A stretch of DNA of 64,000 nucleotides from contig NC_072893.1 of NCBI RefSeq assembly GCF_027943255.1, positions 131,873,784 to 131,937,783 of the forward strand, written 5' to 3'. Source of the stretch: Anastrepha obliqua. Lineage: Eukaryota; Arthropoda; Insecta; Diptera; Tephritidae. Below, in pieces: positions 36,776-48,337 of this stretch (positions within the stretch are counted from its first letter, which is position 1; each line of letters opens with the position of its first letter). The notes under the pieces were generated by a model. That model saw only the letters and a program-made list of their open reading frames with translations. It did no database searches and was not told the origin of the DNA. The translations under genes and the position numbers were made by a program.

Positions 36776-36920
36776 TTTTGGGAAAAATATTTTATGGGAA
36801 AATTTATTGGGAAATTTTTAGTTTGGGAAAAATGGCATTGGGAAAATTATTTTTTGGGAAAAAAAAATTTGGGAAAAAATTTTTTTGGGAAAGTGATTTT
36901 GGGAAAATTGTACCCCAATC
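36776..36920 (-). repeat. MULE right terminal repeat with about 16-bp periodic GGG motifs
   Basis: Nine copies of TGGGAAA start their G triplets at 36780, 36796, 36809, 36825, 36840, 36856, 36871, 36887 and 36901, with spacings of 16, 13, 16, 15, 16, 15, 16 and 14 bp. It is the inverted counterpart of the left array and ends just before TTTAAATTA. Confidence 0.85.
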
Positions 36921-36929
36921 TTTAAATTA

Positions 36930-39900
36930 TCCTCCAGTACTGTTTTCGTATTCAACTACAAATATTGCGTATACGCATTGTAAGCCGACTATAATACAAC
37001 AATACCGAACAATGATAATAAACACAAATATTCAGTAGCGAATTATCAAAACACATAACTGTTGAAATTACACAAATATTTACTGCATAACATAACGTCA
37101 ACTACAACAGATACAGCCACAACAACAACATATAATAATTTGATTCACAATAATTACAGGAGAATTTATTAATGCACAGTACAGCAATTACTCGAAAATA
37201 AATCCGTCATGAAACCCTGATAGAACTGTTATAAGTCTAGCATTAACAAGGCAGGTAACAAGTAGGTCAAAATACAACCGATACAAACAAATGTTGTTAG
37301 TGGCATGCGCTCATCCATTCACACAAACCCGAACACACACACACGCATCTACACTCATCTCCAGTCAACACAAATCACGTTTTACACCTTGAATTATGTT
37401 TACGTCAAGTTGAAGTGAGTTCGGTTGATGCGTCGCTGCGAAGCCCACAGTGGGGTTGCTTCTGATGGTTGTTTTTGTTGCAGTGTACAAAACGGTATTA
37501 TTAGTGTGGTTATTTAGTAGGGCAATTATGTCGTTCGGGGACGGTTGGTAGCTTAAATTCACAGGCAAACAAACACACACATATACGAACACATACTCAT
37601 ACAGGCAAGTAAATACGTTCAGCTGCTTTTAGATTTTCTCAGCCAGTCTATATCGTAGCCAAATATTACTTAAAATTTTGTTGTGCAAAGCACGTTTGCT
37701 GTCCATTACAATCGGGGTGGGACTAAAATAAATAACCAGCAGCCACGAAAATTTGCCAAATATAATAATCACATTTAATTTATTTCAATTAGTAGTGAAC
37801 AGAATTAAAGAGGAACATCTTGAGAGGGATACCGAGGCTCAGGTCAAGTCATTTTTTACTTGTGAGGTGGGCATAATTCTAGGCAGATGAAATTGGACAC
37901 AAACAAAAATATGAGTAAGAAATCTAGTAAATCTGGAATGCTTGATTTTCTGAGAGATTGATTGAGGAGGCCAAGATTAAGACACAAGCGTCACGCCAAC
38001 AATGATGACGATGACATCTTAACTCCTTTTATCATTTGTGTGTAGCCTGCATTGTAACCGGGCCTAAATATTTAGCGCGGAGATCGGAAAATAGGCAATA
38101 TTTCTTCACAAACACATAAAGTAATGAGAGGGAGTCGTGTTGCAAGTTTTCGATGTCCCCTTTTCCAAGTAGGGCTTGATGCATGCCATTTAAATGTTCA
38201 GAAAAATGATTAATAACGGTACTTTTGTTATTTTAATAAAGTGAATAAGTTAAGGAATGTTCCATGAATTTATGTTTACCACATCTTCAGAGAAACATTG
38301 ATGTAAGCAGAACCGTCGTCTAACTCCCGTTTGAGTGAGTTAAAGCAAAGATAATGCTCCACGCTTTCGATTTACTCGACTGTCATGGTAGTTGTGATGA
38401 AAATCGTTTGCTGAAGACGCATTTTACTAGCTTAAGCCACTAAAAATGGACGAATCTTGAAGGAAAGAGGCTCGCTGCCCTTTTTTATATGACTAGGGCC
38501 GAATAATTCTATTTTCCATCTAGCCCGGGATGTCGGAGTAGAGTAGTCTGCGTGGAAAAAATAATCGAAATAACTACGGCCGTTTAGTGAAAAATTCTAA
38601 GGTTAAAAAGTAAAAACCTTCTGCAGGCAGGCGGGTATACATGCCTACGTGTACGGCATGTCAATCTATCCATGTGTGCTGTGGTGTCCCTGGTGCATCA
38701 GTGTACTTCACGTCTTCTCCTCTCTCCACCTTTACTCCTACCTTAAAACGCAGTGTCCGCAATCCATGCAACTTCACTAATCCCATTGCGTTTCTGCTTC
38801 ATTTGTTAATGCTAACCTGTGTTGTGCCTCAGTTACCTCAGCGGCCGTTGCCGGCTCGCCACACTACTCTCTATTTTTCCTGTTATTTCTTGGTTTTTAT
38901 TTCCTTATACGAGTATTTAATGCGGCGCACCTCGAAAGCTTCCGCAAACCACAACCAGTTCAAGTGCTTATGTTGCTGGTGTTTCGACAGCTAAGGTAGA
39001 TATACCTCTTACCTCTTCTCTGAAATGTTTCTTAAAATGTTGCTGCTCTCTGTGTCACCGTTTATCAGTACACTATCAGTGCACTACTTGCATTATCTCC
39101 AAAACCAGTCTTGCTCGTTTTGTAAGTTGCCTTTGGCTCACTTTTGTTTTCCTTTCCCGTTGCCTACGAGTATTTACTTACCTCCTCATTCATCCAAACT
39201 TACGCGCCACTTTTGTTGCTTGCTACTAGCCTACATTTTTCATGAAATTTTCCACCCTTTCACATTTTGTAATCTTATTCGTACCCTTTCATCGTTTTAA
39301 TATTCCTAACGTACATTGTCTTCTTTGTTGCGGCTACTTCGTTTTCCTTTTGCCGCCAACTGCCCTTTTTTATTTCCTTCCATTATGCCGTTGTACGGGC
39401 TACCCACTTAACTACCTTAGCTAGCACCAGCTCTGCAAGCGTGAGCCTGTGGCTTCTGCAGCTACTGCGCCTTGTCTTATTTTAAATAGTTACTTCATTT
39501 TTCCTCTTTTTTGTAGTTTCTCACTTTCTCAGCTGTCCTTTGCCCTCAGGTCGGCTGAGTTTCCTTTATTCATTTGGCTATATGGCTGGGTTCACACTCC
39601 ACTGCGTGACAGCGCCATTGTGCGCCGAGATAAAAACTCAGAACTCTTAGTAAAATGTACCTCCAATAAACTGCAAACGCAAAGCACCTCCGACACTAGA
39701 CAAATGGGGACAGTTCGTGTGCTTAGTACGAGGACATACACTGGGAAATTGTTTTTGCTGAATAAGAACAAAAAAAAAAATATTAAAATTTAGGGGACTA
39801 AAGGATGCAATAGAAAAATGTTATTTAAACGCCAATCCAAAGAGCCTTTTACCTCCAAAAACATTTTTAGTATACTTTTCGGGACTGCGATTCTGGGAAT

Positions 39901-41050
39901 ATAATTAAAAAAACTGATATGGTAGATTTTGGAGTGACAGTTTTCTATGCAAGCTTGACATTGCTTTCTTGTTGAACAAGCAAGTTTAAGCCTAGTTGAA
40001 CTAGAAAATGGCATCTTGGAGCGAATTGGACTTTGCCCGTCAGCTAAACGAGGGCTGTGAATCTATGCCTGCAAGATAAGAATAAGTTTGAAAAACAGTG
40101 GAGCAAAAATAGTACTCAAAAATTGGGTTTGAGCGACAAAAATAGAAATTTAGGTCATCCAACCGATGCTAGCGATTCCATAGTACAATTTACAGTTGAG
40201 AAGGTACAGGTACAGCCTGTGGGCTATAACCTCTAAGTTTACAGGAGATGTGGTAGATGTAATATATCGCTCAAATGTTGCTTTTTTGATTTTATGAAGT
40301 TTTCACATTTCTGTTAATTATTTGTAGACAACCTTTTTCTTACCAGTTATAGCATCAAATTGCAGCAATATTTGTAAATATTCAAATAATTTTATTCTAC
40401 AAGCATCTCTAGAAATTTTTCGTTCAGTGTAAAATACCTCTCCATCCGCTGTACTGCCCAGCCACCAAATGCTATTGTCATATCCCAACGTGCCACATTT
40501 CACACTACTTTCAAAAATTAGTGTCGTTGTTGTTGTAACGTCAGCTATGCCTGCGATTACTATGGCTGTGCATGGTGCTAGTGCTTTTCGTCTTTATTGT
40601 TGTTAGTTTTGTTGCCACTTTTGTATAATTTATAAATAACCGAAGCGTTACAAATTACGAATGCTTAATGATGCTGATGCTGATGGAACTAGTGTTGTTG
40701 TTGGTGTACTTCATCTATTACCAAGTTGCTGTTGAAACTTTAATTACTGTTTTTATTTTTATATTTGCTAGTATTGCTGTGAAAGTTTGTGTTAATAGTC
40801 ATGCTTTACTAGAGCTGAGGAAAACAATGACTTTATTTTTGTTTCTTCTTACATTTTGCTGTGTGTATGTAGGTGTGTAGTACACACCCATATACTCCCA
40901 TATTTCCATATAAACGGCGCGCTCAATCGTTGAGAGTGTAAGTGGGCACCTTGGTAGAGCTAAAGCAGTCAAATTTAGTGAAAATAGTTTAACCGTTACC
41001 AGCATTAACACAGCCAATGGCAGCATCTCTCTGCATCCAACGGAGCATCT
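36930..41050. other. Intronic non-coding stretch
   Basis: No gene or complete element recognised. CA-rich and TTG-rich patches occur near 37320-37600 and 40510-40700. ORFs at 38641-38994, 39025-39300 and 39449-39793 are Cys/Leu/Phe/Ser-rich with no domain. Confidence 0.5.
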
Positions 41051-41059
41051 CTCTTGCTA

Positions 41060-41545
41060 ACAGTGACACTTGTTTGGACTAAGTAGGCAATTGAATAGTA
41101 AAATCCTCTCTCCACGAACAAAATTAACACTTTATAAGGTTCTCATAGTCTTCGTCCTAACCTACAGTGTAGAAGATTGGATGATGACAGTATCAATTAA
41201 GGCGTCCCTTTGGAGTGTTTTAGAGAAAGATTCTGCCGAAGATTTTTGGACCTTTGCATGTTACCGACGGGGAGTATCGCAGGCGATGGAACATTGAGCT
41301 GTATGAGCTTTACGACAACTTAGACATAGTGCAGCGAAAAAAATTCGCTTCGATCAGGTTCTGCAAGTATTCGATGCGGGGTGGTAGCAGAGGAAGAGGA
41401 AGACCTCCTATGCATTGGAAAGATTAAATGGAGACAACTTGACTTCACTTAGTGTGTCCAACTGACGCCGGTTAGCACGAGAAAGAATCGACTGGCGCGC
41501 TTTGTTAAACTCGGCCAAAATCGCGTAAGCAGTTATCCCGCCAAT
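41060..41545 (+). mobile_element. Remnant of a LINE reverse transcriptase C-terminal region
   Basis: Fragments in two or more frames line up with the end of a non-LTR ORF2: FGLSRQLNSKIL and LTLYKVLIVFVLTY (from 41070), DGEYRRRWNIELYELYDN (about 41258-41311), GSRGRGRPPMHWKD (about 41385-41425) and, after a stop and a frameshift, RRLARERIDWRALLNSAKIA (about 41468-41527). These occur in the correct order for the reverse transcriptase thumb and tail, with several internal deletions. The element is dead. The clade is not assigned. Confidence 0.65.
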
Positions 41546-41799
41546 CAAGAAATTCAAATTGATAAAATTTGTTATAAAAATGAATATTAACTTCGCCCAA
41601 GATTTAAGGGGCGTCAAATTTATGGTTGCCGTGACCGTTTTACAGAGTTTATACTTCGTGGTTTAACCCATACATTTGAGAAAACCAGATCGGTAATCGA
41701 AACTCGAATTAAAAATTATATTTTGTTTTGGAATATATAAGCCCTCAACCTACTCCCCAGGTGGTTACCCCTTTGTGTTTAGAGAAAATATAAAGAACA

Positions 41800-41899
41800 A
41801 ATAAAACAGGTGTATAACGGCTTAAAATGTCTCATAACGGACCCCTCCCATAGGCGGATACTCTTTTCAGTCCCTTAGGTGTCCGATTAAGAGAGAGTA
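41800..41899 (-). mobile_element. Possible pogo/Tigger-like element end
   Basis: On the minus strand this reads CAATGTACTCTCTCTTAATC followed by GGACACCTAAGGGACTG. It is preceded by TA and resembles pogo-type termini, including the GTCCG-rich subterminal sequence. It shares the CA(G/A)TGTACTCTCTCT start with 17401-17460. No transposase frame is visible next to it. Confidence 0.4.
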
Positions 41900-43112
41900 C
41901 ATTGTATTTTATTTATATTTATAGAACATACCTTTGTCCGTTAAAGAGAGATATCTGTTGAAATTTTATGACTAACATTTTTTTCTAAGCTTAAAGCTGA
42001 TTATTTTTTCTAAGTTCTCTGAAAGGGACAAAGACACCTATGTGTGAAGGAGGTAGGGGGTTAATTTTTTTTAAAGAAGTTATTGTTAATTCTAGGTAAA
42101 ATGTACCCCCATGTGCGAAGAAGGTAGAGGATTAATATATTCTATTGTAATTACCTTCGTGGAACTTGGCATATAATTTATCGACAAGAAAGACTTGTTT
42201 AAAAATAGGCTATGAAAGATATTAATCCTTGCCCGTTTAAGATAAACCCCAGTTTGGTACTACCTATCAGCGGGCATATACATTTTTAACGCGAATCCTT
42301 TTCAATGCATGACCAGACTTAGAATAACCTCTTTTATATTTTTTAATATTTCCTGTTCGCCATGCGCTCCGAACACGGAACATGCCTTGTGCTAGTCACG
42401 TATAAACTCTCTCGCCTGCGGTGTGAACAGCGTGCCAAATTTACGTAAATATACGCACATATTTCATCACGATTTAAAAGGTTTCTCGTATTTATATATG
42501 TATGTGTTTGTCTTATATATAATATATATCTAAATGTATGTGTGTGCGTAACAATTTAATTCAAAATAAATTTTGCGCTGTTTACATACCAAAGTGTTTG
42601 ATTTGTGTGAGCTCGTGACTACATACATACATCCCTAAATGGGTGTGTGAATTCGGATTTATACATTTACATAGATCTGGCACGGCAGTCGCCTAAGTTA
42701 TGCATGTCACTGCCGTGCCTCATAAATTGCGCTGAGTCAACATGAAATTAAATGCGAAAATAATAGAAAATATATGCGATACAATTTGTTATGGCCGTGT
42801 ACGTGGATATTGTAAATATGAATGTATGTGTGTGCAATTAAGAATGATAAATATGTACATACAAATATTCTCGAACATGCATATATGGGTATATAGGTAG
42901 ACTTTTTATCAAAAAAAAATATATATATATATATTAATAATAATAAAAATTAAAAGGCATAAATTCAGCACATCGCTGCAACTTTCCTACTTTGTTTATG
43001 CAGTTAAAAGAGTGAGCAACAAAAATAACGACTTCGCAACTTTAGGTTTATCTATTCTTTCTGCCTTATCTCTGCATCCAAATCTTGTTTCTGTGGCCAT
43101 CTCTAACCAAAA

Positions 43113-43117
43113 GTCTG
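43113..43117 (+). repeat. Left target-site duplication (GTCTG) of the BEL element
   Basis: GTCTG directly precedes the 5' LTR and is repeated at 49402-49406 directly after the 3' LTR. A duplication of 4-6 bp is usual for BEL/Pao elements. Confidence 0.85.
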
Positions 43118-43551
43118 TGTTACCGATTAATAATACAATCCCAATTAAAATTGTTTTTTTGTACTAATTAGACGAAAACTTTATTCAAATATTTATGTAC
43201 TAAACCTGAATTATCACTTTATACTAAAAAATTCCTTTGTAATATTTTACCAAAAAATGCAACTATGCCTTAACTGTAAACGCCATTGAATTGACCGAAG
43301 CGTGCTTTAAAAGTCCAGTTGCTTACGGAAATTCAGACGCGTACGAGACGCGACAATATATAAAAACCTCACTTCTATTTTCACGCAATTTGTTAAACTT
43401 TGTTAATTTCATAAACATTAAATACATATACTTATAAAATACTTATAAAATATTTCATGAACAAGAAATAAAATACAGTGAACTTAAAGTGTTGTTTGTT
43501 ATAATTTCGGAAGCCTCGTATTTTGAGCCATTGTTGCTTTTGCCTGCAACA
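43118..43551 (+). repeat. BEL/Pao 5' long terminal repeat, 434 bp
   Basis: It begins TGTTACCG and ends CTGCAACA, obeying the TG..CA rule. It differs from the 3' LTR (48968-49401) at only four positions of 434, about 99.1% identity by eye. A TATA-like box (TATATAAAAA, about 43356-43365) and AATAAA (about 43466) are present in promoter and polyadenylation positions. Confidence 0.93.
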
Positions 43552-43583
43552 TCTTTTTATATATTGTCCTAATTTTGCATATA

Positions 43584-44119
43584 CAGGGTTGGCCATATTA
43601 AACTGACCCATGTGATTATTAAAAAAATATGGAAAAAGAAACATTTTTTTGTGTTTCATTGTGAAAAACATTTAATTTAGTTCAAGGAGATTCGTTTACA
43701 TCACTTTTTGAATATGATATCGCGCAAGTGGTCGCCCTTAGCACGTTTTTGGATATGTAAAGGGTTGGCCATCTTAAACTGACCCATGTGATTATTAAAA
43801 AAATATGGAAAAAGAAACATTTTTTTGTGTTTCATTCTGAAAAACATTTAATTTAGTTCAAGGAGATTCGTTTACATCACTTTTTGAATATGATATCGCG
43901 CAAGTGGTCGCCCTTAGCTCGTATAGCGTAATGTGCCCGTTTTTCGGCGTTTTCCATAGTTTTGGCCAGCGTCTCGGCCGATATGGCGGCTATTTCCCGT
44001 CGGATATTGGCCTTAAGTGCGCCTAGTGTCTTTGGCTTGTTGACGTAAACCTTAGATTTCAAATTACAGTAAAAAGTTATAGGGTTACTCAATGGGTCAG
44101 TTTAATATGGCCAACCCTG
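43584..44119 (-). mobile_element. Tc1/mariner relic nested in the BEL leader, 536 bp
   Basis: The ends are CAGGGTTGGCCATATTAAAC and its inverse, GTTTAATATGGCCAACCCTG, each flanked by TA (43582-43583 and 44120-44121). The minus strand at 43877-44092 encodes a 71-residue C-terminal transposase piece (LGALKANIRREIAAISAETL..., ending HLRDIIFKK), a tail found in Tc1/mariner transposases. The catalytic domain is gone. The first 150-160 bp of the left end are present twice, starting at 43585 and 43761, 176 bp apart and nearly identical. That suggests a tandem duplication or two stacked deleted copies. Confidence 0.8.
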
Positions 44120-44178
44120 TACATACATGTTAAAAAAATCGCGTTTATATAAATTTTCGATAACCGTAATAATTGTTC

Positions 44179-45537
44179 ATGAAATCTTCGGGTGATCGCG
44201 CCTACGAAAAATCCGGCGAAGAAGTACCGCGTTATAACCTCCGTCATAAGAAAATTGTCGAGAAAGTTCGCGAAGCCAAAATGGCCGACAAAAATGGTGA
44301 AAGAAGTTCGAGTGACGACGAAAATGATTGCGCGATAGCTCAGCAAGACAAAGTGATCGAAGAACTACGCGAGCAAATAAAAGCCTTGCAAAAGTCGCTA
44401 GCCTCATCGGAAAAGGAAAAAGTCCAATACATCGAAGCCCTAAATCAACAAACCGCTAACAACGTCATCAGTGCCGACGTACCTAGCATCGAAGCTATTC
44501 CTGTCAGCTTCAAGCCAACCGAAGTTACCTCTGCCAGCTTCACAACAGTCAGCCCTACTTCAGCCAGCGCTATCCCTGCCGAGACTTATTCTTCTAGTAA
44601 CCATTATGCCAACGCCAATTTTGCCGGTGTTACAACCGCCAGCACCAATTATGCCAACGCTACCTACGTCAGCGCTACTTCTGCCAACGCCAACTTTGCC
44701 GGTGCTACAACTGCCACCACCAATTACGCCAACGCTACCTCTGCCAGCGTTACTTCTGCCAACGTCAATCCCGACGCTGCCTTCGGCCCCTATATCCGGT
44801 CTGCCACATGCCCGCCAGCAATAATGCAGTCGTACAGCCACACCAACCCTTATTGCCTAAATCTTCTGCCAGCAAGCTACATGCCTGCAGTGTCCAACCC
44901 ACAAATCACACCGCAGCTCATCAATCAAAAAGCTCAAATAGCACCCAGCACAACCCAGGTACGTAAAATTTTAGATTTGCCAGATTTTCATGGCTCGCCC
45001 GAAGAGTGGCCTATGTTTTCTGTGGCCTTTAAGGAAACCACGGAAATGAATTCATATTCGCAATTGGAGAATCTGTTACGTCTCCAGAAAGCCCTAAAGG
45101 GGAAAGCCAGACAACAGGTGGAGTCGTTGTTGATCCACCCATCCAGTGTAGATGCGGCCATGAAAACATTAGAATTTCATTACGGTCGCCCAGAGCTACT
45201 TATTAGAAGCCAAATAGCGAAAGTTCGAGCGTTCCCACCCGTTACCGGAGGACGAATCGCCGATATACTCAATTTTAGCACGATGGTATCAAACTTAGCT
45301 GCCTTTCTAGAAAATTCGGGTGCGGTACCACATCTAAATAATCCAATGTTGCTCGACGAATTAATCAGCAAACTGCCGCTGAACAAGAGGGAAGAGTGGA
45401 CTCGCCACATCTTCGAAATGCAAAAGCCATATCCCACTGTGCGTGAATTTAGCAATTGGTTGCAGCACACCGCCATGTATGTGTCCATGGCAATAGATGT
45501 TATGCCAACAAAGTATCAACATTTTCGCTTTCATTGA
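44179..45537 (+). pseudogene. BEL/Pao Gag-like ORF, truncated at its 3' end
   Basis: 452 codons run from the first ATG; the upstream in-frame TTG is not needed. The N-terminal part contains a charged, probably coiled-coil stretch (about residues 60-100). A Thr/Ala/Asn-rich tract follows with a 25-residue tandem repeat, then a DUF1759-type Gag domain (about 260-445) containing LPDFHGSPEEWPMF and LLDELISKLP. The zinc knuckles that should follow are absent: the frame ends at 45537 just after entering protease-like DNA in the wrong frame. The loss is therefore an internal deletion plus frameshift near 45500. The gene would form the retrotransposon particle shell; this copy lacks its nucleic-acid-binding end. 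Confidence 0.82.
44608..44770 (+). repeat. 75-bp tandem repeat inside gag
   Basis: GCCAACGCCAA starts at 44608 and 44683, and a third partial copy (GCCAACGTCAA) at 44758, exactly 75 bp (25 codons) apart. The encoded unit contains NANFAG, TNYANAT and SATSA blocks. The phase-preserving length suggests slippage tolerated within a linker. Confidence 0.8.
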
Positions 45538-46849
45538 TGAAGGCGCAAAAATATCCCTATTGGAGGAAAATATAGCGAACGTTCTCGGCCTCAAAGGCAA
45601 ATCCAATTTACTTCGCCTGAAGTGGATAGGCAATCAAAGCATGAGCGAACAGTCGCGGCAAGTGTCATTTGAAATTGCCGGCGCAAATGAAGCAGCAACG
45701 AGTTATGAAATGAGGGGAGTGCGTACAACAAAAAAGTTGTATTTGCCACAGCAGACGTTAAATTTGAACGACTTCATACAACGTCACGAACAATTGGCAA
45801 ATATACCAATCGCCGATTACAATAATGCAGTGCCGCAAATGCTTATTGGACTGTCGCATACAGAGTTAATACGAACAATAAAAACTGTGAATTTGGACGA
45901 TGGCTTTGCAATCCACAAGACAATGTTAGGGTGGACATTATTTGGTTCGAACGAATATCGTTTGAGTGATGGCACTATTGGTCATGTCAATATTGAAAGC
46001 ACACAATTAAACAAAATTAATTTACAAATTACAGAATATTTTGCAGCAGAAAAGTTTGAAATAAAGCAATTGCCAAGCGTTCGTTCAGAAGCTGATATTA
46101 GGGCGGAAAAGTTATTAAACGAGACGACAAGTTTCAGCATGGCCATGAAGCGCTTAGAGCAAATAGAAATGAAAATGGAACGGGAAAAAGACTACGGGGA
46201 ATGGTATAAAGCAAAAATCAACGAGTACATCGAAAAGGAATACGCAAAGCGACTTTCACCTGATGAAGCTAATGTAAATGCTGATCGCACATGGTATTTA
46301 CCACATTTCGCCACATGTAATGTAAACAAAGGAAACAAACGTAGACTTGTTTTCGATGCCGCAGCAAAAATAAATAATATGTCGTTGAATTGCGCCCTTA
46401 TGAAAGGACCGGAGGAGTATCAACCAAAATCGCTGTTGGCAATATTGTGTAAGTTTAGACAAGGCAAATTTTCAGTATGTGGTGACATATGTGAGATGTT
46501 TCACCGGATTTTGATTCGCCACGAAGATCAAAATGTACAGCGCTTTCTTTGAAGAGGGGGCGATCGATCAAAACCGCCAGATATTTACGTTATGCGCGCC
46601 ATGATATTTGGATCAATTAGCTCACCATGCTCTGCACAATTTGTAAAAAACGTGCACGCAGAAAAATATCGTGATGTGAATGCAAGAGCCGTCAATGCCA
46701 TTGTGGATCGACACTATGTCGACGACTATATGGACAGTTTCGACACTGTCGAAGAATGCATTAAGGTTACCAAGGATGTCATCGATATCCATAGCCACGC
46801 CGGGTTCCAGTTAAGAGGGCTGACGTCAAATTCGTGCGACATTCTGTAA
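45497..46849 (+). pseudogene. BEL/Pao protease and reverse transcriptase, interrupted
   Basis: The frame begins with the core of a retroviral-type aspartic protease of the DUF1758 family (FIDEGAKISLLEE). It passes through the linker (AIHKTMLGWTLFG) into the reverse transcriptase, with NRRLVFDAA-like and VCGDICEMFHRILI blocks. A TGA at 46550-46552 interrupts it just after QRFL; the frame then continues to the catalytic YVDD (46715-46726) and stops at a TAA (46847-46849). The protease N-terminus is missing because of the deletion shared with gag. These lesions block a full polyprotein. Confidence 0.82.
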
Positions 46850-46928
46850 GCTGTATTACACAACGAACAACCGTGTAAGCAACAAAGAAATTATATGTAT
46901 ATGCCGAGGGGAAAGTGCTACCGAGAAG

Positions 46929-47582
46929 GTGCTTGGAATGCACTGGAACCCAAACAAAGATTACTTTTTCTTCAAATTGCTGTTTTCAAAAGTGCCCAAA
47001 GCAGTTTTAGACTGTAGTAGACGGTCAACGAAAGGTGAGATGCTGAGCGTTATTATGTCTATATTTGATCCGTTAGGTTTCGCGTGTGGGTTGGTGCTGC
47101 CGGCAAAAGTTTTGATGCAGAGTCTGTGGACCAGGAGTATAGATTGGCATGAGCCAATCCCCGAAGACATTTATAAGAAGTGGTTGCAGTGGTACAAAAC
47201 GTTGAATACCATCGAAAATTTTAAAATGCCAAGATGTTATGGCGTACAATTCTTGAATCCGAATGCCGATATACAGCTACATATTTTTGTTGATGCGAGT
47301 GAGATTGCATTTGCTGTCGTTGCCTTTTGGAGAATTCATCACGCAAATAATACAGACATCGTATTCGCTGCTGGCCGATCCCGGTGCAGCCCGCTGAAGC
47401 CATTGTCCATTCCGAGACTGGAGTTACAATCAGCCGTCTTGGGAATAAAGTTGAGGGAAGCTGTCATCAACAGCCATGACGTACAGCCGCGTAAGTCAAC
47501 ATTTTGGTCAGATTCAAAAATAGTTCTCCAGTGGATAAGGTCTGACGCCAGGTGCTACAACAGTTCGTGGCACACCGTATAG
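46929..47582 (+). pseudogene. BEL/Pao connection and RNase H segment
   Basis: This 217-codon open segment lies in a different frame from the reverse transcriptase, so a one-base change is inferred near 46905 (at a GGGGAAA run). It has the IFDPLGF block of Pao-type polymerases and an RNase H with FVDASEIAFAVVAF, SIPRLELQSAVLG and FWSDSKIVLQWI, giving the expected Asp, Glu and Asp. The frame is lost again near 47560, where the similarity moves to the next frame. Confidence 0.78.
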
Positions 47583-48337
47583 CTGAGATCCTGCAAACAT
47601 CTGAAGCCAGTCAGTGGAGGTGGGTACCAGGTAAAGAAAACCCAGCTGATGATGCTACACGCATAAAAACCTTTTCTCAAAATGGTAAGTGGTTAAATGG
47701 TCCGCCTTTTTTGAAATTGCTTGAACATAGTTGGCCAGCCATGCCAACCGAATTTGATAATAGCGAATGCCAAGAGGAGAGACGCTCCAAGCAAATATAT
47801 ACGATATCGTCAGCGGATAGAGTAATTCCATTTAATAAGTATTCAAATTACTATAAACTTTTAAGGGTGATGACATGGGTACCATACGCCATAATGAAAT
47901 TCCGTAAGGTTGACGTACGTAGAAATGTATATGCATCAAAGCTAATTATTGCGAACGAGATCAAACAAACTGAATTACTGATATGCCTATTAGTACAACA
48001 AGATGTTTTTGCAGACGAATTTGAATCTTTGCGCAAAGGTGCGCCAATTACGAAATGCAGCTCTATATTTAAGCTAAGCCCGATGTTGGACAATGAGGGC
48101 CTTATACGACTAGGGGGTCGGATAGACTATGCCGAATGCGTACCAATGTCAACAAAGCGACCAATAATATTGCCAAGGAGTCATCCTATATCACGTCTTG
48201 TAGCTAAGCATTATCACGAACTTTTTCATCACCACAACTTTGAGTCAGCGTTGTGCGCCATACGTCGAAAGTTTTGGATTCCTAGTGCGCGCCGATTATT
48301 GGGTAAACGTTCAAAGCGGTATGCAATCAGAGTGTGA
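47552..48337 (+). pseudogene. BEL/Pao RNase H end and integrase N-terminal zinc region
   Basis: It opens with the end of RNase H (WRWVPGKENPADDATR) and continues to the start of integrase, where HYHELFHHHNFESALCAIRR and FWIP mark the zinc-binding region. After FWIPSARRLL the catalytic core should follow, but the sequence jumps to its far end in another frame. Most of the core, with its first two acidic residues, is deleted near 48290-48330. Confidence 0.76.

Larger units (their letters stand above)
34661..36920 (+). mobile_element. Complete Mutator-like (MULE) DNA transposon, 2260 bp
   Basis: The element has long terminal inverted repeats. The left end, GGTGGGGGGTCATTTTTCCC, and the reverse complement of the right end, GATTGGGGTACAATTTTCCC, are similar, and the match continues through about 90 bp, including TTTTCCCAATGCCATTTT in both. 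An 8-9-bp target duplication flanks it (TTTAAATTC/A). Inside is one two-exon gene encoding a FLYWCH zinc finger plus a MULE DDE transposase with no premature stop. A polyadenylation signal AATAAA lies at about 36688. FLYWCH-bearing animal MULEs with long TIRs include the Phantom lineage; assignment to it is inference. Intact ORFs and good TIRs suggest a fairly recent insertion. Confidence 0.88.

Noticed and set aside
43552..43570. Primer-binding site of the BEL element
   Set aside because: The bases just after the 5' LTR (TCTTTTTATATATTGTCC) do not resemble a tRNA 3' end that I can recognise.
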